From contig NZ_JAEFCB010000014.1 in the NCBI RefSeq assembly GCF_016405905.1, positions 1-64,000 of the forward strand: 64,000 bases of DNA, read 5' to 3'. The notes under the pieces are model-generated. The model saw only the letters and a list, made by a program, of their open reading frames with translations. It was not told where the DNA came from and ran no database searches. Origin of the DNA: Variovorax sp. IB41. Lineage in GTDB: Bacteria > Pseudomonadota > Gammaproteobacteria > Burkholderiales > Burkholderiaceae_C. Shown one piece after another: positions 8,883-20,170 of the stretch; the stretch's first letter is position 1, and the number at the start of each line of letters is the position of its first letter. The translations under genes were made by a program, and so were the position numbers.

Positions 8883-8918
8883 GCGAGAAATATCCTGAGA
8901 GAGAAAAAGAAAAGAGCG

Positions 8919-9953
8919 TCAGCGCCGCGGTGCGCGCGAAGTGAAGAAGCGCTGCAGCAGGCAGAACACGAAGAGCAGCGCGCCGACCACGATGCGCGTC
9001 CACCACGAGCTCAGCGTGCCGTCGAAGGAAATCAGCGTCTGGATGATTCCGAGCATCAGCACGCCGAAGAGCGTGCCCGCCACGTAGCCCACGCCGCCGG
9101 TGAGCAGCGTGCCGCCGATCACCACCGCCGCGATCGCATCGAGCTCCAGTCCGAGCGCATGCAGGCCGTAGCCCGAGAGCATGTAGAAGGTGAAGATCAC
9201 GCCCGCGAGCGCCGAGCAGAAACCCGAGAGCGTGTACACGCCCACGAGCGTGCGGCGCACCGGCAGGCCCATCAGCATGGCCGAGTGCTCGCTGCCGCCG
9301 ATGGCGTACACCGCGCGGCCGAAGGGCGTGCAGTGCGCGATAAACACCGCGGCCAGCAGCACCACGATGGCGATCACCGCGCTGATCGAGACTGAGGCCT
9401 CGCCCCAGATCGGAATGCGGATCTGCGAGACCTCCGAATAGAACTCGTTGGTGATGCTGATCGAGTCGATGCTGATGAGATAGCAGAGGCCGCGTGCGAG
9501 GAACATGCCCGCGAGCGTGACGATGAAGGGCTGCAGCCGGAACCGCTCGATGAGCAGTCCCATGAACGCGCCGAACGCGGTGCCCATCAACAGCACCAGC
9601 GGAATCACGATCGCCGGGCTCCACCCGTGCTTCTCGACCAGCGACGCCGACACCATCGTCGTGAGCGCGATCACCGAGCCCACCGACAGGTCGATGCCGC
9701 CCGAGAGAATCACGAAGGTCATGCCGACCGCGACGACGATCAGGAAGGCGTTGTCGATCAGCAGGTTGAGGAACACCTGCGCCGAGAAGAACCCGTCATA
9801 GAACACCGAGCCCAGCGTCGCCATCAGCACGAACAGCGAGATGGTCGCCGTGAGTGGCAGGTACTTCGGATTGAGCCCCCTCTTACCCCCTCTCCCGTGC
9901 GCGGGAGAGGGTTGGGGTGAGGGTGCAGCGTTGGTCTCGATCACCGCGCTCAT
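8919..9953 (-). CDS. yjfF: Sugar ABC transporter permease, YjfF-like
   Basis: A 344-residue inner-membrane permease of the BPD_transp_2 family with about 8-10 hydrophobic segments and the family signature [10 protein letters not shown] followed by GGTLLTGGVG. It pairs with the permease gene directly upstream (ATGA overlap of stop and start), as YjfF pairs with YtfT in E. coli. Its first 30 residues are odd: PSPQPSPAHGRGGKRG is encoded by a palindromic repeat (see 9888-9911), so the repeat has been captured inside the coding region or the true start lies downstream of it. Substrate class: galactofuranose, arabinose or related sugar. Confidence 0.88.
   Translation of the reverse strand: MSAVIETNAAPSPQPSPAHGRGGKRGLNPKYLPLTATISLFVLMATLGSVFYDGFFSAQVFLNLLIDNAFLIVVAVGMTFVILSGGIDLSVGSVIALTTMVSASLVEKHGWSPAIVIPLVLLMGTAFGAFMGLLIERFRLQPFIVTLAGMFLARGLCYLISIDSISITNEFYSEVSQIRIPIWGEASVSISAVIAIVVLLAAVFIAHCTPFGRAVYAIGGSEHSAMLMGLPVRRTLVGVYTLSGFCSALAGVIFTFYMLSGYGLHALGLELDAIAAVVIGGTLLTGGVGYVAGTLFGVLMLGIIQTLISFDGTLSSWWTRIVVGALLFVFCLLQRFFTSRAPRR
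9888..9911. repeat. Palindromic repeat inside the yjfF 5' coding region
   Basis: CCCTCTCCCG (9888-9897) and CGGGAGAGGG (9902-9911) form a perfect 10-bp hairpin with a TGCG loop, followed by GTTGGGGTGAGGG. This sequence type is a widespread intergenic repeat of high-GC proteobacteria; here it is translated. Confidence 0.7.
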
Positions 9954-10984
9954 GCCCGTCCCCCTTCATGCGCCGGCCGCTGCACCAGCGACCGCACCTG
10001 CGCCCTGAACTCCGGCGACTGCAGCAGCATCACCACGAACACCACCACCGCCTTCACCACGAGGTTGATCTCGGGCGGCACGCCCAGCGAATAGATCGCA
10101 TAGGTCAGCGTCTGGATGATGAGCGCGCCGATCACGCTGCCCATGAGGCTGAAGCGTCCGCCGGTCAGCGCCGTGCCGCCCAGCGTGACCGCGAGGATCG
10201 CATCGAGCTCCAGCAACTGGCCCGCGTTGTTGCCGTCCGCACTCTTCACGTTCGAGCTGATCAGCAGCCCGGCCACGCCGGCGCAAGCTCCGCAGAACGC
10301 ATACGCGCCCACGACCAACCGCCGCGCCTGGATGCCCGCGACACGCGCGGCCGTCGGGTTGATGCCGACCGCCTGGATGAAGAGTCCGAGCGCCGTGCGC
10401 GTGATCGCCAGATACAGCAACACGAACACCGTCGCCACGATGAACAGCGAGAACGGCAGCCCCAGCAGGTAGCCGCTGCCGAGGAAGAAGAAGGGCTTGT
10501 AGTAGATCGTGATGATCTGCCCGTCCGCGACGAGCTGCGCGATGCCACGCCCCGCCACCATGAGGATCAGCGTCGCGATGATCGGCTGCATGCCGACCTT
10601 GGCGACCAGCAACCCGTTCCAGAGGCCGCACAGCAGCGCAACGCCGATGGCCGCGAGGATCGCCAGCGACATCGGGAAGCGGCTCACGTCGCTGGAGACC
10701 GAGCCGCCGATCATCCAGGCCGCGACCGACGCCGCAATCGCCACCACCGCGCCCACCGAGATGTCGATGCCGCGCGTGGCGATCACCAGCGTCATGCCGA
10801 GCGAGACCAGCACCAGCGGCGCCGCGCGGTTCAGGATGTCGATGAGGCTGCCGTAGAGGTGGCCGTCCCGCCATTCGAGGTGCAGGAAGCTCCCATTGAA
10901 CGCGGTGTTGATCGCGAGCAGGAGCAGCAGCGTGACGATGGGCCAGGCGAGGCGGTGGCTCATGAGGGACGAGAGGCGGTTCAT
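9950..10984 (-). CDS. ytfT: Sugar ABC transporter permease, YtfT-like
   Basis: A 344-residue inner-membrane permease of the same family as the next gene, with GMTLVIATRGIDISVG and the later GGTALTGGRF motif. The start is taken at MNRLSSLMSHRLAW; an in-frame extension further upstream is encoded by repeat family B and has no support. It overlaps yjfF by four bases. The 115-bp gap to the ATPase gene upstream is almost wholly filled by the repeat at 11008-11097, which may tune expression between transporter subunits. Confidence 0.88.
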   Translation of the reverse strand: MNRLSSLMSHRLAWPIVTLLLLLAINTAFNGSFLHLEWRDGHLYGSLIDILNRAAPLVLVSLGMTLVIATRGIDISVGAVVAIAASVAAWMIGGSVSSDVSRFPMSLAILAAIGVALLCGLWNGLLVAKVGMQPIIATLILMVAGRGIAQLVADGQIITIYYKPFFFLGSGYLLGLPFSLFIVATVFVLLYLAITRTALGLFIQAVGINPTAARVAGIQARRLVVGAYAFCGACAGVAGLLISSNVKSADGNNAGQLLELDAILAVTLGGTALTGGRFSLMGSVIGALIIQTLTYAIYSLGVPPEINLVVKAVVVFVVMLLQSPEFRAQVRSLVQRPAHEGGRA

Positions 10985-11007
10985 GTCGGCGTGCTCTCGA
11001 TGCGGGA

Positions 11008-11097
11008 GACACCGCGGAACCGGCTTTGCCGGGCCGCAGGTGTCGCCCCCGGAAGGGGGTTGGCGAAGCGACACGAAGTGCGCGAAGACTGGGGGAG
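11008..11097. repeat. Palindromic repeat family B, copy 1
   Basis: About 86 bp match the copy at 20073-20163, including CCGCGGAACCGGCTTTGCC and GAAGCGACACGAAGTGCGCG. Internal stems: GCGG/CCGC (11014-11017/11034-11037), CCGGC/GCCGG, and CCCCC-GGAA-GGGGG. The outermost stem GACACC/GGTGTC (11008-11013/11039-11044) differs from the other copy but pairs in each. It lies between ytfR and ytfT on the transcribed strand. Confidence 0.85.
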
Positions 11098-11099
11098 AG

Positions 11100-12620
<1,521 letters not shown>

Positions 12621-12624
12621 GCGT

Positions 12625-13833
12625 TCACTTGTTCTTGTTGTAGACGTCGATGAACACCGCCGCCAGCAACACCAGCCCCTTGATGACCTGCTGGTAGTCG
12701 ATGCCGATCCCCAGGATCGACATGCCGTTGTTCATCACGCCCATGATGAAGGCGCCGATCACCGCGCCCATCACACGGCCCACGCCGCCCGAGGCCGAGG
12801 CGCCGCCGATGAAGCAGGCCGCGATCACGTCGAGCTCGAAACCCAGGCCCGCCTTGGGCGTGGCCGTGTTCAGCCGCGCCGCGAACACGAGGCCCGCGAG
12901 CGCCGCCAGAGCACCCATGTTCACGAAGGTGAGGAACGCGAGCCGCTGCGTCTTCACGCCCGACAGCCGCGCCGCTTTCTCGTTGCCGCCGAGCGCATAG
13001 ATGCGCCGGCCGATGGTCGTGCGGTTGGTGACGAAGTCGTACACCACGATCAGCACCGCCATCACCACCAGCACGTTGGGCAGGCCCTTGTAGGTGGAGA
13101 GCAGGTAGCTGAAGAACAGGATGATCGCCGCGAAGAACAGGTTCTTCACGAGGAAGAACGCATAGGGCTCCTGCTCCATGCCATGCGCCTTGAGCTTGGC
13201 GCGCCCCCGCAGCTTGAAGAACACCAGCGCCGCGGCGGCGAGCACGCCCACGATCAGCGAGGTGGTGCGCAGCGTGTCGCCACCCAGGGGATCGGGAATG
13301 AAGCCCGAGCTCAGCCGCTGGAACTCCACCGGAAACGGCCCCACCGACTGCCCCGCCAGCAGCGCCAGCGTGAGCCCCTTGAACACCAGCATGCCCGCGA
13401 GCGTGACGATGAACGAGGGGATCTTGCGGAACGCGACGAACCAGCCCTGCGCGGCGCCGATCACCGCGCCGGCGGCGATGCTCACGATGGCCGTGGGCAC
13501 GAAGTGCCATTCGTACTCCACCATCAGCACCGCCGCGAGCGCGCCGATGAAGCCGCACACCGAGCCCACCGACAGGTCGATGTGCCCCGCCACGATCACC
13601 AGCAGCATGCCCAGCGCCATGATGACCACGTAGCTATTCTGCAGCAGCAGGTTGGTGAGGTTGAGCGGCCTGAGGAGCGTGCCGTCGGTCAGCACCTGGA
13701 ACAGCACCATGATCGCGACCAGCGAGATCAGCATGCCGTATTCGCGCAGGTTGTTCTTCAGGAAGCCCACGTGGAGCTTCGGAGCAACAACGGGAGCGGC
13801 GCCTTGCACCGCGTTGACTTCAGGCTGCGACAT
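12625..13833 (-). CDS. gguB: Sugar ABC transporter permease, GguB/XylH-like
   Basis: A 402-residue permease with many membrane spans and the family motifs [14 protein letters not shown] and [12 protein letters not shown]. Its length, longer than YtfT/YjfF because of an extra charged loop around residues 200-220, is typical of the GguB/XylH/MmsB group. Its start overlaps the end of the GguA ATPase gene by 14 bp. Together with GguA and ChvE it forms a complete importer for aldoses such as L-arabinose, D-galactose or D-xylose. Confidence 0.9.
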   Translation of the reverse strand: MSQPEVNAVQGAAPVVAPKLHVGFLKNNLREYGMLISLVAIMVLFQVLTDGTLLRPLNLTNLLLQNSYVVIMALGMLLVIVAGHIDLSVGSVCGFIGALAAVLMVEYEWHFVPTAIVSIAAGAVIGAAQGWFVAFRKIPSFIVTLAGMLVFKGLTLALLAGQSVGPFPVEFQRLSSGFIPDPLGGDTLRTTSLIVGVLAAAALVFFKLRGRAKLKAHGMEQEPYAFFLVKNLFFAAIILFFSYLLSTYKGLPNVLVVMAVLIVVYDFVTNRTTIGRRIYALGGNEKAARLSGVKTQRLAFLTFVNMGALAALAGLVFAARLNTATPKAGLGFELDVIAACFIGGASASGGVGRVMGAVIGAFIMGVMNNGMSILGIGIDYQQVIKGLVLLAAVFIDVYNKNK

Positions 13834-15382
13834 GAACGGAACTCCCCGCGCTCACGATGGCATGCATGATGCGCTCCTGCGAAGCCTCGGCCGCCGTGAA
13901 CTCGGCCACGAAGCGCCCCTCGTTCATCACATAGATGCGGTCGCACATGCCGAGCAGCTCCGGCAGTTCGGAAGAAATCATGAGAATGCCTTTGCCCTCG
14001 CTCGCGAGCTGGTCGATGATGGTGTAGATCTCGTACTTGGCGCCCACGTCGATGCCGCGCGTGGGTTCGTCCAGGATCAGCAGCTCGGGCCTGGTGAAGA
14101 GCCACTTGCTCAGCACCACCTTCTGCTGGTTGCCGCCCGACAGGTTGACCACCAGTTGCTCGACCCCCGAGCAGCGGATGTTCAGCGCCTTCCTGTAGTC
14201 GTTGGCCACCTTGAACTCGCGGCCGTCGTCGATCACCGTTCGTTCGGAAATCGCATCGAGGTTCGCGAGGCTGATGTTCTTGCGGATGCCTTCCTCCAGC
14301 ACCAGCCCGAGGCCTTTGCGGTCTTCGGTGACGTAGGCGATGCCGTGGTCGATGGCCTTGCGCACGGTGCTCACGTCCACGGGCTTGCCGTGCATGTGCA
14401 CCGAGCCGCTGATGCGCTGGCCGTACGACTTGCCGAACACGCTCATCGCCAGTTCGGTGCGGCCCGCGCCCATGAGGCCCGCGATGCCGACGATCTCGCC
14501 CTGGCGCACATGCAGATTCACGCCCTTGATCTGCTCGCGGTCGGCGTGCAGCGCATGGTGCACGCGCCAGTCGCGCACCTCCAGCACCGTCTCGCCGATC
14601 TTCGGCGAGCGCTGCGGGTAGCGGTGCTCCATGTCGCGGCCGACCATGCCGCGGATGATGCGGTCTTCGCTGATCGGGTCGCTCCGGCAATCGATGGTTT
14701 CCACCGTCGCGCCATCGCGCAGCACGGTGATCGAATCGGCCACCTTGGCGATCTCGTTGAGCTTGTGCGAGATGAGGATCGAGGCGATGCCCTGGCGCTT
14801 CAATTCGAGCAGCAGCATCAGCAGCGCGTCGCTGTCGTTCTCGTTCAGGCTCGCGGTGGGCTCGTCGAGGATCAGCAGCTTCACCTCTTTCGCGAGCGCC
14901 TTGGCGATTTCCACCAGCTGCTGCTTGCCCACGCCCAGGTCGGTCACGAGCGTCGTGGGCAGCTCCTTCAGGCCCACCTTCGCCAGCAGTTCCCGCGTCT
15001 TCGCATAGGCGGCGAACCAGTCGATCACACCGCCGGTGGCGATCTCGTTGCCGAGAAACAGGTTTTCTGCAATCGAGAGCAGCGGCACCAGCGCGAGCTC
15101 CTGGTGGATGATGATGATGCCCAGCTTCTCGCTGTCGGCGATGCCCTTGAAGCGGCGCAGCTCGCCCTCGAAATGGATTTCCCCGGTGTACGAATCGCAC
15201 GGGTAGACGCCGCTCAAGACCTTCATGAGCGTCGACTTTCCCGCGCCGTTCTCGCCCACCACCGCGTGGATCTCCCCCGCGCGCACGGCGAGGTTGACGT
15301 TGCTCAGGGCCTTCACGCCCGGAAACGTCTTGGTGATCCCGCGCATCGCGAGGATCGTGCGCGCGTCTGCTGCACTCGCCAT
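13820..15382 (-). CDS. gguA: Sugar ABC transporter ATPase, GguA/XylG-like (two NBDs)
   Basis: About 520 residues with two ATP-binding domains: Walker [10 protein letters not shown] and Walker [13 protein letters not shown] in the first, [17 protein letters not shown] and [13 protein letters not shown] in the second. It energises import with GguB and ChvE. The ATG at 15382 is used; a GTG six bases upstream overlaps the chvE stop as GTGA and is equally possible. The SD-like AGG is 10 nt from the ATG and 4 nt from the GTG, favouring the ATG. Confidence 0.9.
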   Translation of the reverse strand: MASAADARTILAMRGITKTFPGVKALSNVNLAVRAGEIHAVVGENGAGKSTLMKVLSGVYPCDSYTGEIHFEGELRRFKGIADSEKLGIIIIHQELALVPLLSIAENLFLGNEIATGGVIDWFAAYAKTRELLAKVGLKELPTTLVTDLGVGKQQLVEIAKALAKEVKLLILDEPTASLNENDSDALLMLLLELKRQGIASILISHKLNEIAKVADSITVLRDGATVETIDCRSDPISEDRIIRGMVGRDMEHRYPQRSPKIGETVLEVRDWRVHHALHADREQIKGVNLHVRQGEIVGIAGLMGAGRTELAMSVFGKSYGQRISGSVHMHGKPVDVSTVRKAIDHGIAYVTEDRKGLGLVLEEGIRKNISLANLDAISERTVIDDGREFKVANDYRKALNIRCSGVEQLVVNLSGGNQQKVVLSKWLFTRPELLILDEPTRGIDVGAKYEIYTIIDQLASEGKGILMISSELPELLGMCDRIYVMNEGRFVAEFTAAEASQERIMHAIVSAGSSVHVAA

Positions 15383-15384
15383 GC

Positions 15385-16455
15385 TCACTTGACCTGGCTT
15401 TCCTTGTAGTAGCCGCTGTCCACCAGCACCTGCTTCCAGTTCGAGGCGTCCACGCTCACGGGCTTGAGCAGGTACGAGGGCACGACCTTGATGCCGTTGT
15501 TGTAGGTCTTGGTGTCATTCACCTCGGGCGTCTTGCCCGAGAGCATGGCGTCGACCATCGCGACCGTCACCTTGGCCAGCTCGCGCGTGTCCTTGAACAC
15601 GGTGGAGGTCTGCTCCTTGCGCAGGATCGACTTGACCGAAGGCACCTCGGCGTCTTGCCCCGAGACGATGGGCATCGCCTGCGAACCCGAGCCGTAGCCC
15701 ACGCCCTTGAGCGACGAAAGAATGCCGATCGAGAGGCCGTCGTAGGGCGACAGCACCGCATCCACGCGGTCCTTGGTGTAGTAGGCCGACAGCAGGTTGT
15801 CCATGCGCGCCTGCGCCACCGCGCCGTCCCAGCGCAGCGTGCCGACCTTGTCCATGCCCATCTGCTTGCTGCGCACCACCAGCTTGCCGCTGTCGATGTA
15901 GGGCTTGAGCACCGAGAGCGCGCCGTTGTAGAAGAAGAAGGCGTTGTTGTCGTCGGGCGAGCCGCCGAAGAGCTCGATGTTGAACGGGCCCTTGCCGCTC
16001 TTGAGGCCCAGCGCGGTTTCGATCGACTGCGCCTGCAGCACGCCGACCTGGAAGTTGTCGAAGGTGGCGTAGTAGTCCACGTTCTTCGAACCCTTGATGA
16101 GCCGGTCGTACGCGATGACCTTCACGCCCTTGTCGGCCGCCTTCTGCAGCACGTCCGAGAGCGTGGTGCCGTCGATGGCCGCGATCACCAGCACCTTGGA
16201 GCCCTTGGTCACCATGTTCTCGATCTGCGCGAGCTGGTTGGGGATGTCGTCGTCCGCGTACTGCAGGTCGGTCTTGTAGCCCTTGTCCTTGAAGTACTTG
16301 ACCATGTTCGCGCCATCGGCGATCCAGCGCGCCGAAGACTTGGTGGGCATCGAGATGGCGATCAGGCCCTTGTCCTGCGCATTGGCGAGCGGCGTGAAGC
16401 CGACGACGGCGAAGGCCAGGCCCGCTAGCGAGGCCTTGAGGAATTTGCGTTTCAT
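15385..16455 (-). CDS. chvE: Periplasmic multiple-sugar-binding protein ChvE
   Basis: A 356-residue periplasmic binding protein with a signal peptide ([20 protein letters not shown], cleavage after NA-QDKG). Long blocks are recognisable from ChvE of Agrobacterium: [49 protein letters not shown] and PSYLLKPV. ChvE binds arabinose, galactose, glucose and xylose. The frame is open further upstream inside the neighbouring gene, but this ATG begins the signal peptide and follows GGAG. It is the first gene of the chvE-gguA-gguB cassette. No virA/virG is present, so the role here is nutrient uptake. Confidence 0.94.
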   Translation of the reverse strand: MKRKFLKASLAGLAFAVVGFTPLANAQDKGLIAISMPTKSSARWIADGANMVKYFKDKGYKTDLQYADDDIPNQLAQIENMVTKGSKVLVIAAIDGTTLSDVLQKAADKGVKVIAYDRLIKGSKNVDYYATFDNFQVGVLQAQSIETALGLKSGKGPFNIELFGGSPDDNNAFFFYNGALSVLKPYIDSGKLVVRSKQMGMDKVGTLRWDGAVAQARMDNLLSAYYTKDRVDAVLSPYDGLSIGILSSLKGVGYGSGSQAMPIVSGQDAEVPSVKSILRKEQTSTVFKDTRELAKVTVAMVDAMLSGKTPEVNDTKTYNNGIKVVPSYLLKPVSVDASNWKQVLVDSGYYKESQVK

Positions 16456-16469
16456 TGGAGGTGCTCTTC

Positions 16470-17435
16470 TCAATATTTGCGGTTCGGGAATTCCTTGGCG
16501 GCCACTTCCATCGGGAAGATGCCTTCTTCGGTGACGATGCGCTTGGGCAGCGTCTTGCCGGCCTTGATGTCCTTCACGGCCTGCATGAGCTGCGGCCCGA
16601 GCAGCGGGCTGCACTCCACCGACACGTTCAGCTTGCCGGCGATCATGGCTTCGAAGGCGCCCTTCACCCCGTCGATGGAGATGATGGTGATGTCCTTCGC
16701 GGGCTTGAGACCCGCCTCTTCGATCGCCTGGATCGCGCCGATGGCCATGTCGTCGTTGTGCGCGTAGAGCACATTGATCTTCTTGCCCTCGGCCTTCAGA
16801 AACGCTTCCATCACTTCCTTGCCCTTGGCGCGCGTGAAGTCGCCGGTCTGCGAGCGGATGATCTTGAACTTCGGGTCGGCCTTGATGATTTCCTCGAAGC
16901 CCTTCTTGCGGTCGATGGCCGGTGCCGAGCCCACGGTGCCTTGCAGCTCGACGATGTTCACCTCGCCCTTCTGGTCCTTCATCTTCTCGGTGAGCCAGCG
17001 GCCGGCCTTGCGGCCTTCCTCGGTGAAGTCCGAGCCCATGAAAGTCACGTAGAGCGTGTCGTCCTTGGTGTTGACCGAGCGGTCGGTCAGCACCACCGGA
17101 ATCTTGGCGGCCTTGGCTTCGCGCAACACGGTTTCCCAGCCCGACTCGACCACGGGCGAGAACGCGATCACGTCCACCTTCTGCGCGATGTACGAGCGGA
17201 TCGCCTTGATCTGGTTCTCCTGCTTTTGCTGCGCGTCGGAGAACTTGAGCTCGATGCCCGCCTCCTTGGCCGAGGACTTGATCGACTCGGTGTTGGCGGT
17301 GCGCCATTCGCTCTCGGCGCCCACCTGCGCGAAACCGAGCACGAGTTTCTTCTGCGCGAACGCGGAAGCGGGCAGCAGGCTGCCCAGGGACGCTGCGGCG
17401 AGCGCGATGTTGAGGGTGCGGCGATTCATGGTCAT
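16470..17435 (-). CDS. ytfQ: Periplasmic sugar-binding protein, YtfQ-like
   Basis: A 321-residue Peripla_BP_4 protein with signal peptide ([27 protein letters not shown]) and mature start [18 protein letters not shown], very like E. coli YtfQ, which binds galactofuranose and related furanoses. The ATG at 17435 has GGAG six bases upstream. It ends 14 bp before chvE. Its natural partners YtfR, YtfT and YjfF lie about 4 kb further downstream in the same transcription unit, beyond the chvE-gguA-gguB cassette. Confidence 0.9.
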   Translation of the reverse strand: MTMNRRTLNIALAAASLGSLLPASAFAQKKLVLGFAQVGAESEWRTANTESIKSSAKEAGIELKFSDAQQKQENQIKAIRSYIAQKVDVIAFSPVVESGWETVLREAKAAKIPVVLTDRSVNTKDDTLYVTFMGSDFTEEGRKAGRWLTEKMKDQKGEVNIVELQGTVGSAPAIDRKKGFEEIIKADPKFKIIRSQTGDFTRAKGKEVMEAFLKAEGKKINVLYAHNDDMAIGAIQAIEEAGLKPAKDITIISIDGVKGAFEAMIAGKLNVSVECSPLLGPQLMQAVKDIKAGKTLPKRIVTEEGIFPMEVAAKEFPNRKY

Positions 17436-17496
17436 GGCTGTCTCCTTCTTGATGAGTCTGTGGTGTGTTTGTCGTACTCGATGAAACCCCGTCCGG

Positions 17497-18951
17497 TCAG
17501 GCCAGCATGTAGCCGGTCTTGACCGTCGTGTAGAACTCCGCGGCATGGCGCCCTTGTTCGCGCGGCCCGTAGCCCGACCCCTTGCGGCCGCCGAAGGGCA
17601 CGTGGAAGTCCACCCCCGCGGTCGGCAGATTGACCATCGTCATGCCGACCACGGCATGGCGTCTGAAGTGCATCGCGTGCTTGAGCGAGTTGGTGCAGAT
17701 GCCCGCGCAGAGGCCGAAGGGCGTGTCGTTGCACAGCGCGAGCGCCTCGTCGTAGTCGTCGGCGCGCAGCACGCAGGCCAGCGGCCCGAAGATCTCTTCG
17801 CGCGCGATGCGGTGCGACGGCTTTGCCAGGAACAGCGCGGGGCTCATGTAGTGGCCGGGCGTCGAACGCGCGAGCGCCTCGCCGCCCCACACATGCTCCG
17901 CTCCCTCTTCGCGCGCGATGTCGACCCAGGCGAGGTTCATCGCCAGGCGTTCTTCGTTGGCCACCGGGCCGATGTCGATGCCGCGCTCCAGCGCGTGGCC
18001 GATCTTCAGGGTCTTCAGCCGCTGGCGCAGCTTGGCCACGAAGGCGTCGTGCACCGCGGCCTCGACGATGAGCCGGCTCGATGCGGTGCAACGCTGGCCC
18101 GTGGAGAAATACGCGCCCTGCACCGCGCAGTCGACCGCGCGGTCCAGGTCCGCATCGGCCAGCACCACGAGCGCGTTCTTGCCGCCGGTCTCCAGCTGCA
18201 CCTTGGCGCGGCGCGTGGCCGCGGCCTGCAGCACGCGCTCGCCGTTGGCGGCCGAGCCGGTGAAGCTGAGCGCATCGACCAGCGCGCTGTCGACCAGCGC
18301 CTGGCCCACTTCGCGGCCGCTGCCCATCACGAGGTTGAAGGCGCCCGCCGGCAAACCGGCGCGGCTGATGATTTCGGCCAGTGCCCCGCCGCAGGCCGGC
18401 ACCAGCTCGGCCGGCTTGAACACCACGCTGTTGCCATGGGCGAGCGCCGGCGCGATCTTCCAGGCGGGAACGAGGAAGGGCGCGTTCCACGGCGTGATGA
18501 GGCCCACCACGCCGACCGGCTCGCGCGTCACATCGACCTGCACGCCCGCGCGCACCGAGGCGACGTTCTCGCCGCCCCCGCCGCGCAGGGCTTCACCGGC
18601 GAAGAACTTGAAGACCTGCCCCGCGCGCGCCGTCTCGGCCACGGCCTCGGGCAGTGTCTTGCCCTCTTCGCGCGCCAGCAGGAGGCCCAGCTCGTCCTTG
18701 CGCGCGATGAGCTCGGCGCCGATGCGGTCGAGCACGTCGGCGCGGCGCTGCGGGGTGCTGTGGCTCCAGTGCGGAAAGGCCTCGGTGGCCGCGCGGATGG
18801 CGGTCTCGGCCTGGCGGCGGTCGGCGCGTGCGTACTCGGCCACCACCTCGCCGGTGTCCGACGGATTGGCGCTCACACCGGTGGTCGCGCTGGTTTCCCA
18901 GCGGCCGTTGATGTACTGCCGCACGTTCTGATGGATCTCGCCGTGGATCAC
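17497..18951 (-). CDS. NAD(P)+-dependent aldehyde dehydrogenase, likely 2-ketoglutarate semialdehyde dehydrogenase
   Basis: An ALDH-superfamily enzyme with GSAANG coenzyme loop, catalytic Glu254 (QLETGGKN) and catalytic Cys288 (TGQRCTASS), numbering from the GTG start at 18951, which gives 484 residues, the usual size. The frame stays open to 19050, but that would put the coding start over the 17-bp operator. In this operon it should convert 2-ketoglutarate semialdehyde to 2-ketoglutarate, the last step of oxidative pentose breakdown. First gene of the transporter operon, divergent from the LysR gene. Confidence 0.87.
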   Translation of the reverse strand: MIHGEIHQNVRQYINGRWETSATTGVSANPSDTGEVVAEYARADRRQAETAIRAATEAFPHWSHSTPQRRADVLDRIGAELIARKDELGLLLAREEGKTLPEAVAETARAGQVFKFFAGEALRGGGGENVASVRAGVQVDVTREPVGVVGLITPWNAPFLVPAWKIAPALAHGNSVVFKPAELVPACGGALAEIISRAGLPAGAFNLVMGSGREVGQALVDSALVDALSFTGSAANGERVLQAAATRRAKVQLETGGKNALVVLADADLDRAVDCAVQGAYFSTGQRCTASSRLIVEAAVHDAFVAKLRQRLKTLKIGHALERGIDIGPVANEERLAMNLAWVDIAREEGAEHVWGGEALARSTPGHYMSPALFLAKPSHRIAREEIFGPLACVLRADDYDEALALCNDTPFGLCAGICTNSLKHAMHFRRHAVVGMTMVNLPTAGVDFHVPFGGRKGSGYGPREQGRHAAEFYTTVKTGYMLA

Positions 18952-19006
18952 GAAGGCGCCGACCTTGTCTCTTTGTTTGAATTGGCCAGAGTCTAGGAAC
19001 AGAATT

Positions 19007-19048
19007 GATATCGATCCAATCGTTTTTTCGACAAAATGCATATCGATC
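19007..19048. promoter_or_regulatory. Putative LysR operator between aldehyde dehydrogenase and LysR genes
   Basis: CAAAATGCATATCGATC at 19032-19048 occurs again, base for base, at 20979-20995 in the only other divergent promoter of this regulon. A second ATATCGATC half lies at 19008-19016, 32 bp away (three helical turns). Position between divergent LysR and target genes is typical for a LysR binding region. Confidence 0.7.
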
Positions 19049-19092
19049 ACCGGATTCTGGAAAACCCGAGCAGCCCTTAGTTCCTACAGGCC

Positions 19093-20052
19093 ATGACCAA
19101 TTACAACCACTGGTTTATTCGCGCGCGGCTCAAGACGCGGCAGCTGCTTTTGCTGGTCGCGCTGGCCGAGGAAGGCAACATCCACCGCGCGGCGCAGGTG
19201 CTCAACATGACGCAGCCCGCCGCCTCCAAATTGCTCAAGGACCTGGAAGACGTGCTGGAGGTGCCGCTCTTCGACCGCCTGCCGCGCGGCATGCGGCCCA
19301 CCTGGTACGGCGAGACGATGATCCGCCACGCCCGCGTCGCGCTCGCGAGCTTGAACCAGGCGCATGACGAACTCACCGCGCTCAAGGCCGGCCGCTTCGG
19401 GCAGGTGAGCGTGGGCGCCATCACCGCGCCAGGGCTGGCGCTGCTGCCGCCGGCCGTCGCGATGGTCAAGCGCGAGCAGCCGGACCTTCGCGTGTCGCTG
19501 GAAATCGAAACCAGCCCGGTGCTGATCGAGCGGCTCGAGCAGGGCAAGCTCGACATCCTCGTGGCGCGGCTCTTCGCCGAGCACGACAAGTCGCAGCTGC
19601 GCTACGAGGCGCTGAGCGAGGAGCCGGTGTGCGCGCTGGTGCGTCCGGGCCATCCGATGCTCGGCGAGAGCGGCCTCACGCTGCGCGACGTGGTCGGCGC
19701 GGGCTGGATCGTGCCGCCCGCGGGCAGTGTGCTGCGCCATCGCTTCGAGCTGATGTTCCAGGAGGAGGGGCTCGCGCCGCCGACCAACACCATCGAGAGC
19801 TCGGCGCTGCTCTTCATCACGCGGATGCTGCAGCAGAGCGACATGGTGGCCGTGCTCGCGACCGACGTGGCGCGCTACTACGCGGCGCACGGCATCGTGT
19901 CGCTGCTGCCGCTGGACATGCCCTGCCACATGGACCAGTTCGGCATCATCACGCGCACCGACCGGCTGCTGTCGCCCGCGGCGCGCGTGATGATGAAGGC
20001 CCTCAAGACCGCCAGCATGAGCGTCTACGGACGCAAGCTCGAGATCGACTGA
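19093..20052 (+). CDS. LysR-family regulator of the sugar regulon, GbpR-like
   Basis: A 319-residue LysR protein. The helix-turn-helix lies in about residues 25-50 (GNIHRAAQVLNMTQPAASKLL), followed by the effector domain. It resembles the group containing GbpR, which controls chvE in Agrobacterium, and here it sits beside the chvE operon. It is divergent from the aldehyde dehydrogenase and is followed, after repeat copy B2, by the sugar dehydrogenase on the other strand. The shared 17-bp site in both divergent promoters makes it the likely regulator of the whole 6.2-22.0 kb block, probably responding to a pathway sugar or sugar acid. Confidence 0.88.
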   Translation: MTNYNHWFIRARLKTRQLLLLVALAEEGNIHRAAQVLNMTQPAASKLLKDLEDVLEVPLFDRLPRGMRPTWYGETMIRHARVALASLNQAHDELTALKAGRFGQVSVGAITAPGLALLPPAVAMVKREQPDLRVSLEIETSPVLIERLEQGKLDILVARLFAEHDKSQLRYEALSEEPVCALVRPGHPMLGESGLTLRDVVGAGWIVPPAGSVLRHRFELMFQEEGLAPPTNTIESSALLFITRMLQQSDMVAVLATDVARYYAAHGIVSLLPLDMPCHMDQFGIITRTDRLLSPAARVMMKALKTASMSVYGRKLEID

Positions 20053-20072
20053 CCGAACGGGCTTGTTCGCGG

Positions 20073-20163
20073 AATGCCGCGGAACCGGCTTTGCCGGGCC
20101 GCTGGCATTGCCCCCGGCGAGGGGGTTGGAGAAGCGACACGAAGTGCGCGAAGCCTGGGGGAG
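20073..20163. repeat. Palindromic repeat family B, copy 2
   Basis: Matches the copy at 11008-11097 over about 86 bp. The outer stem here is AATGCC/GGCATT (20073-20078/20104-20109) in place of GACACC/GGTGTC, so both sides changed together. It lies between the convergent LysR and SDR genes, where it could also end transcription. Confidence 0.85.
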
Positions 20164-20170
20164 CGCCTGT

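Noticed and set aside
7143-9395. A 750-codon open frame on the plus strand opposite the IlvD/Edd dehydratase and permease
   Set aside because: Low-complexity His/Arg/Ala translation without any motif; explained as the antisense of well-supported genes.
15385-17307. A 640-codon frame with chvE at its end
   Set aside because: The first 284 codons are an out-of-frame reading of the ytfQ-like gene; ChvE begins with its own signal peptide at 16455.
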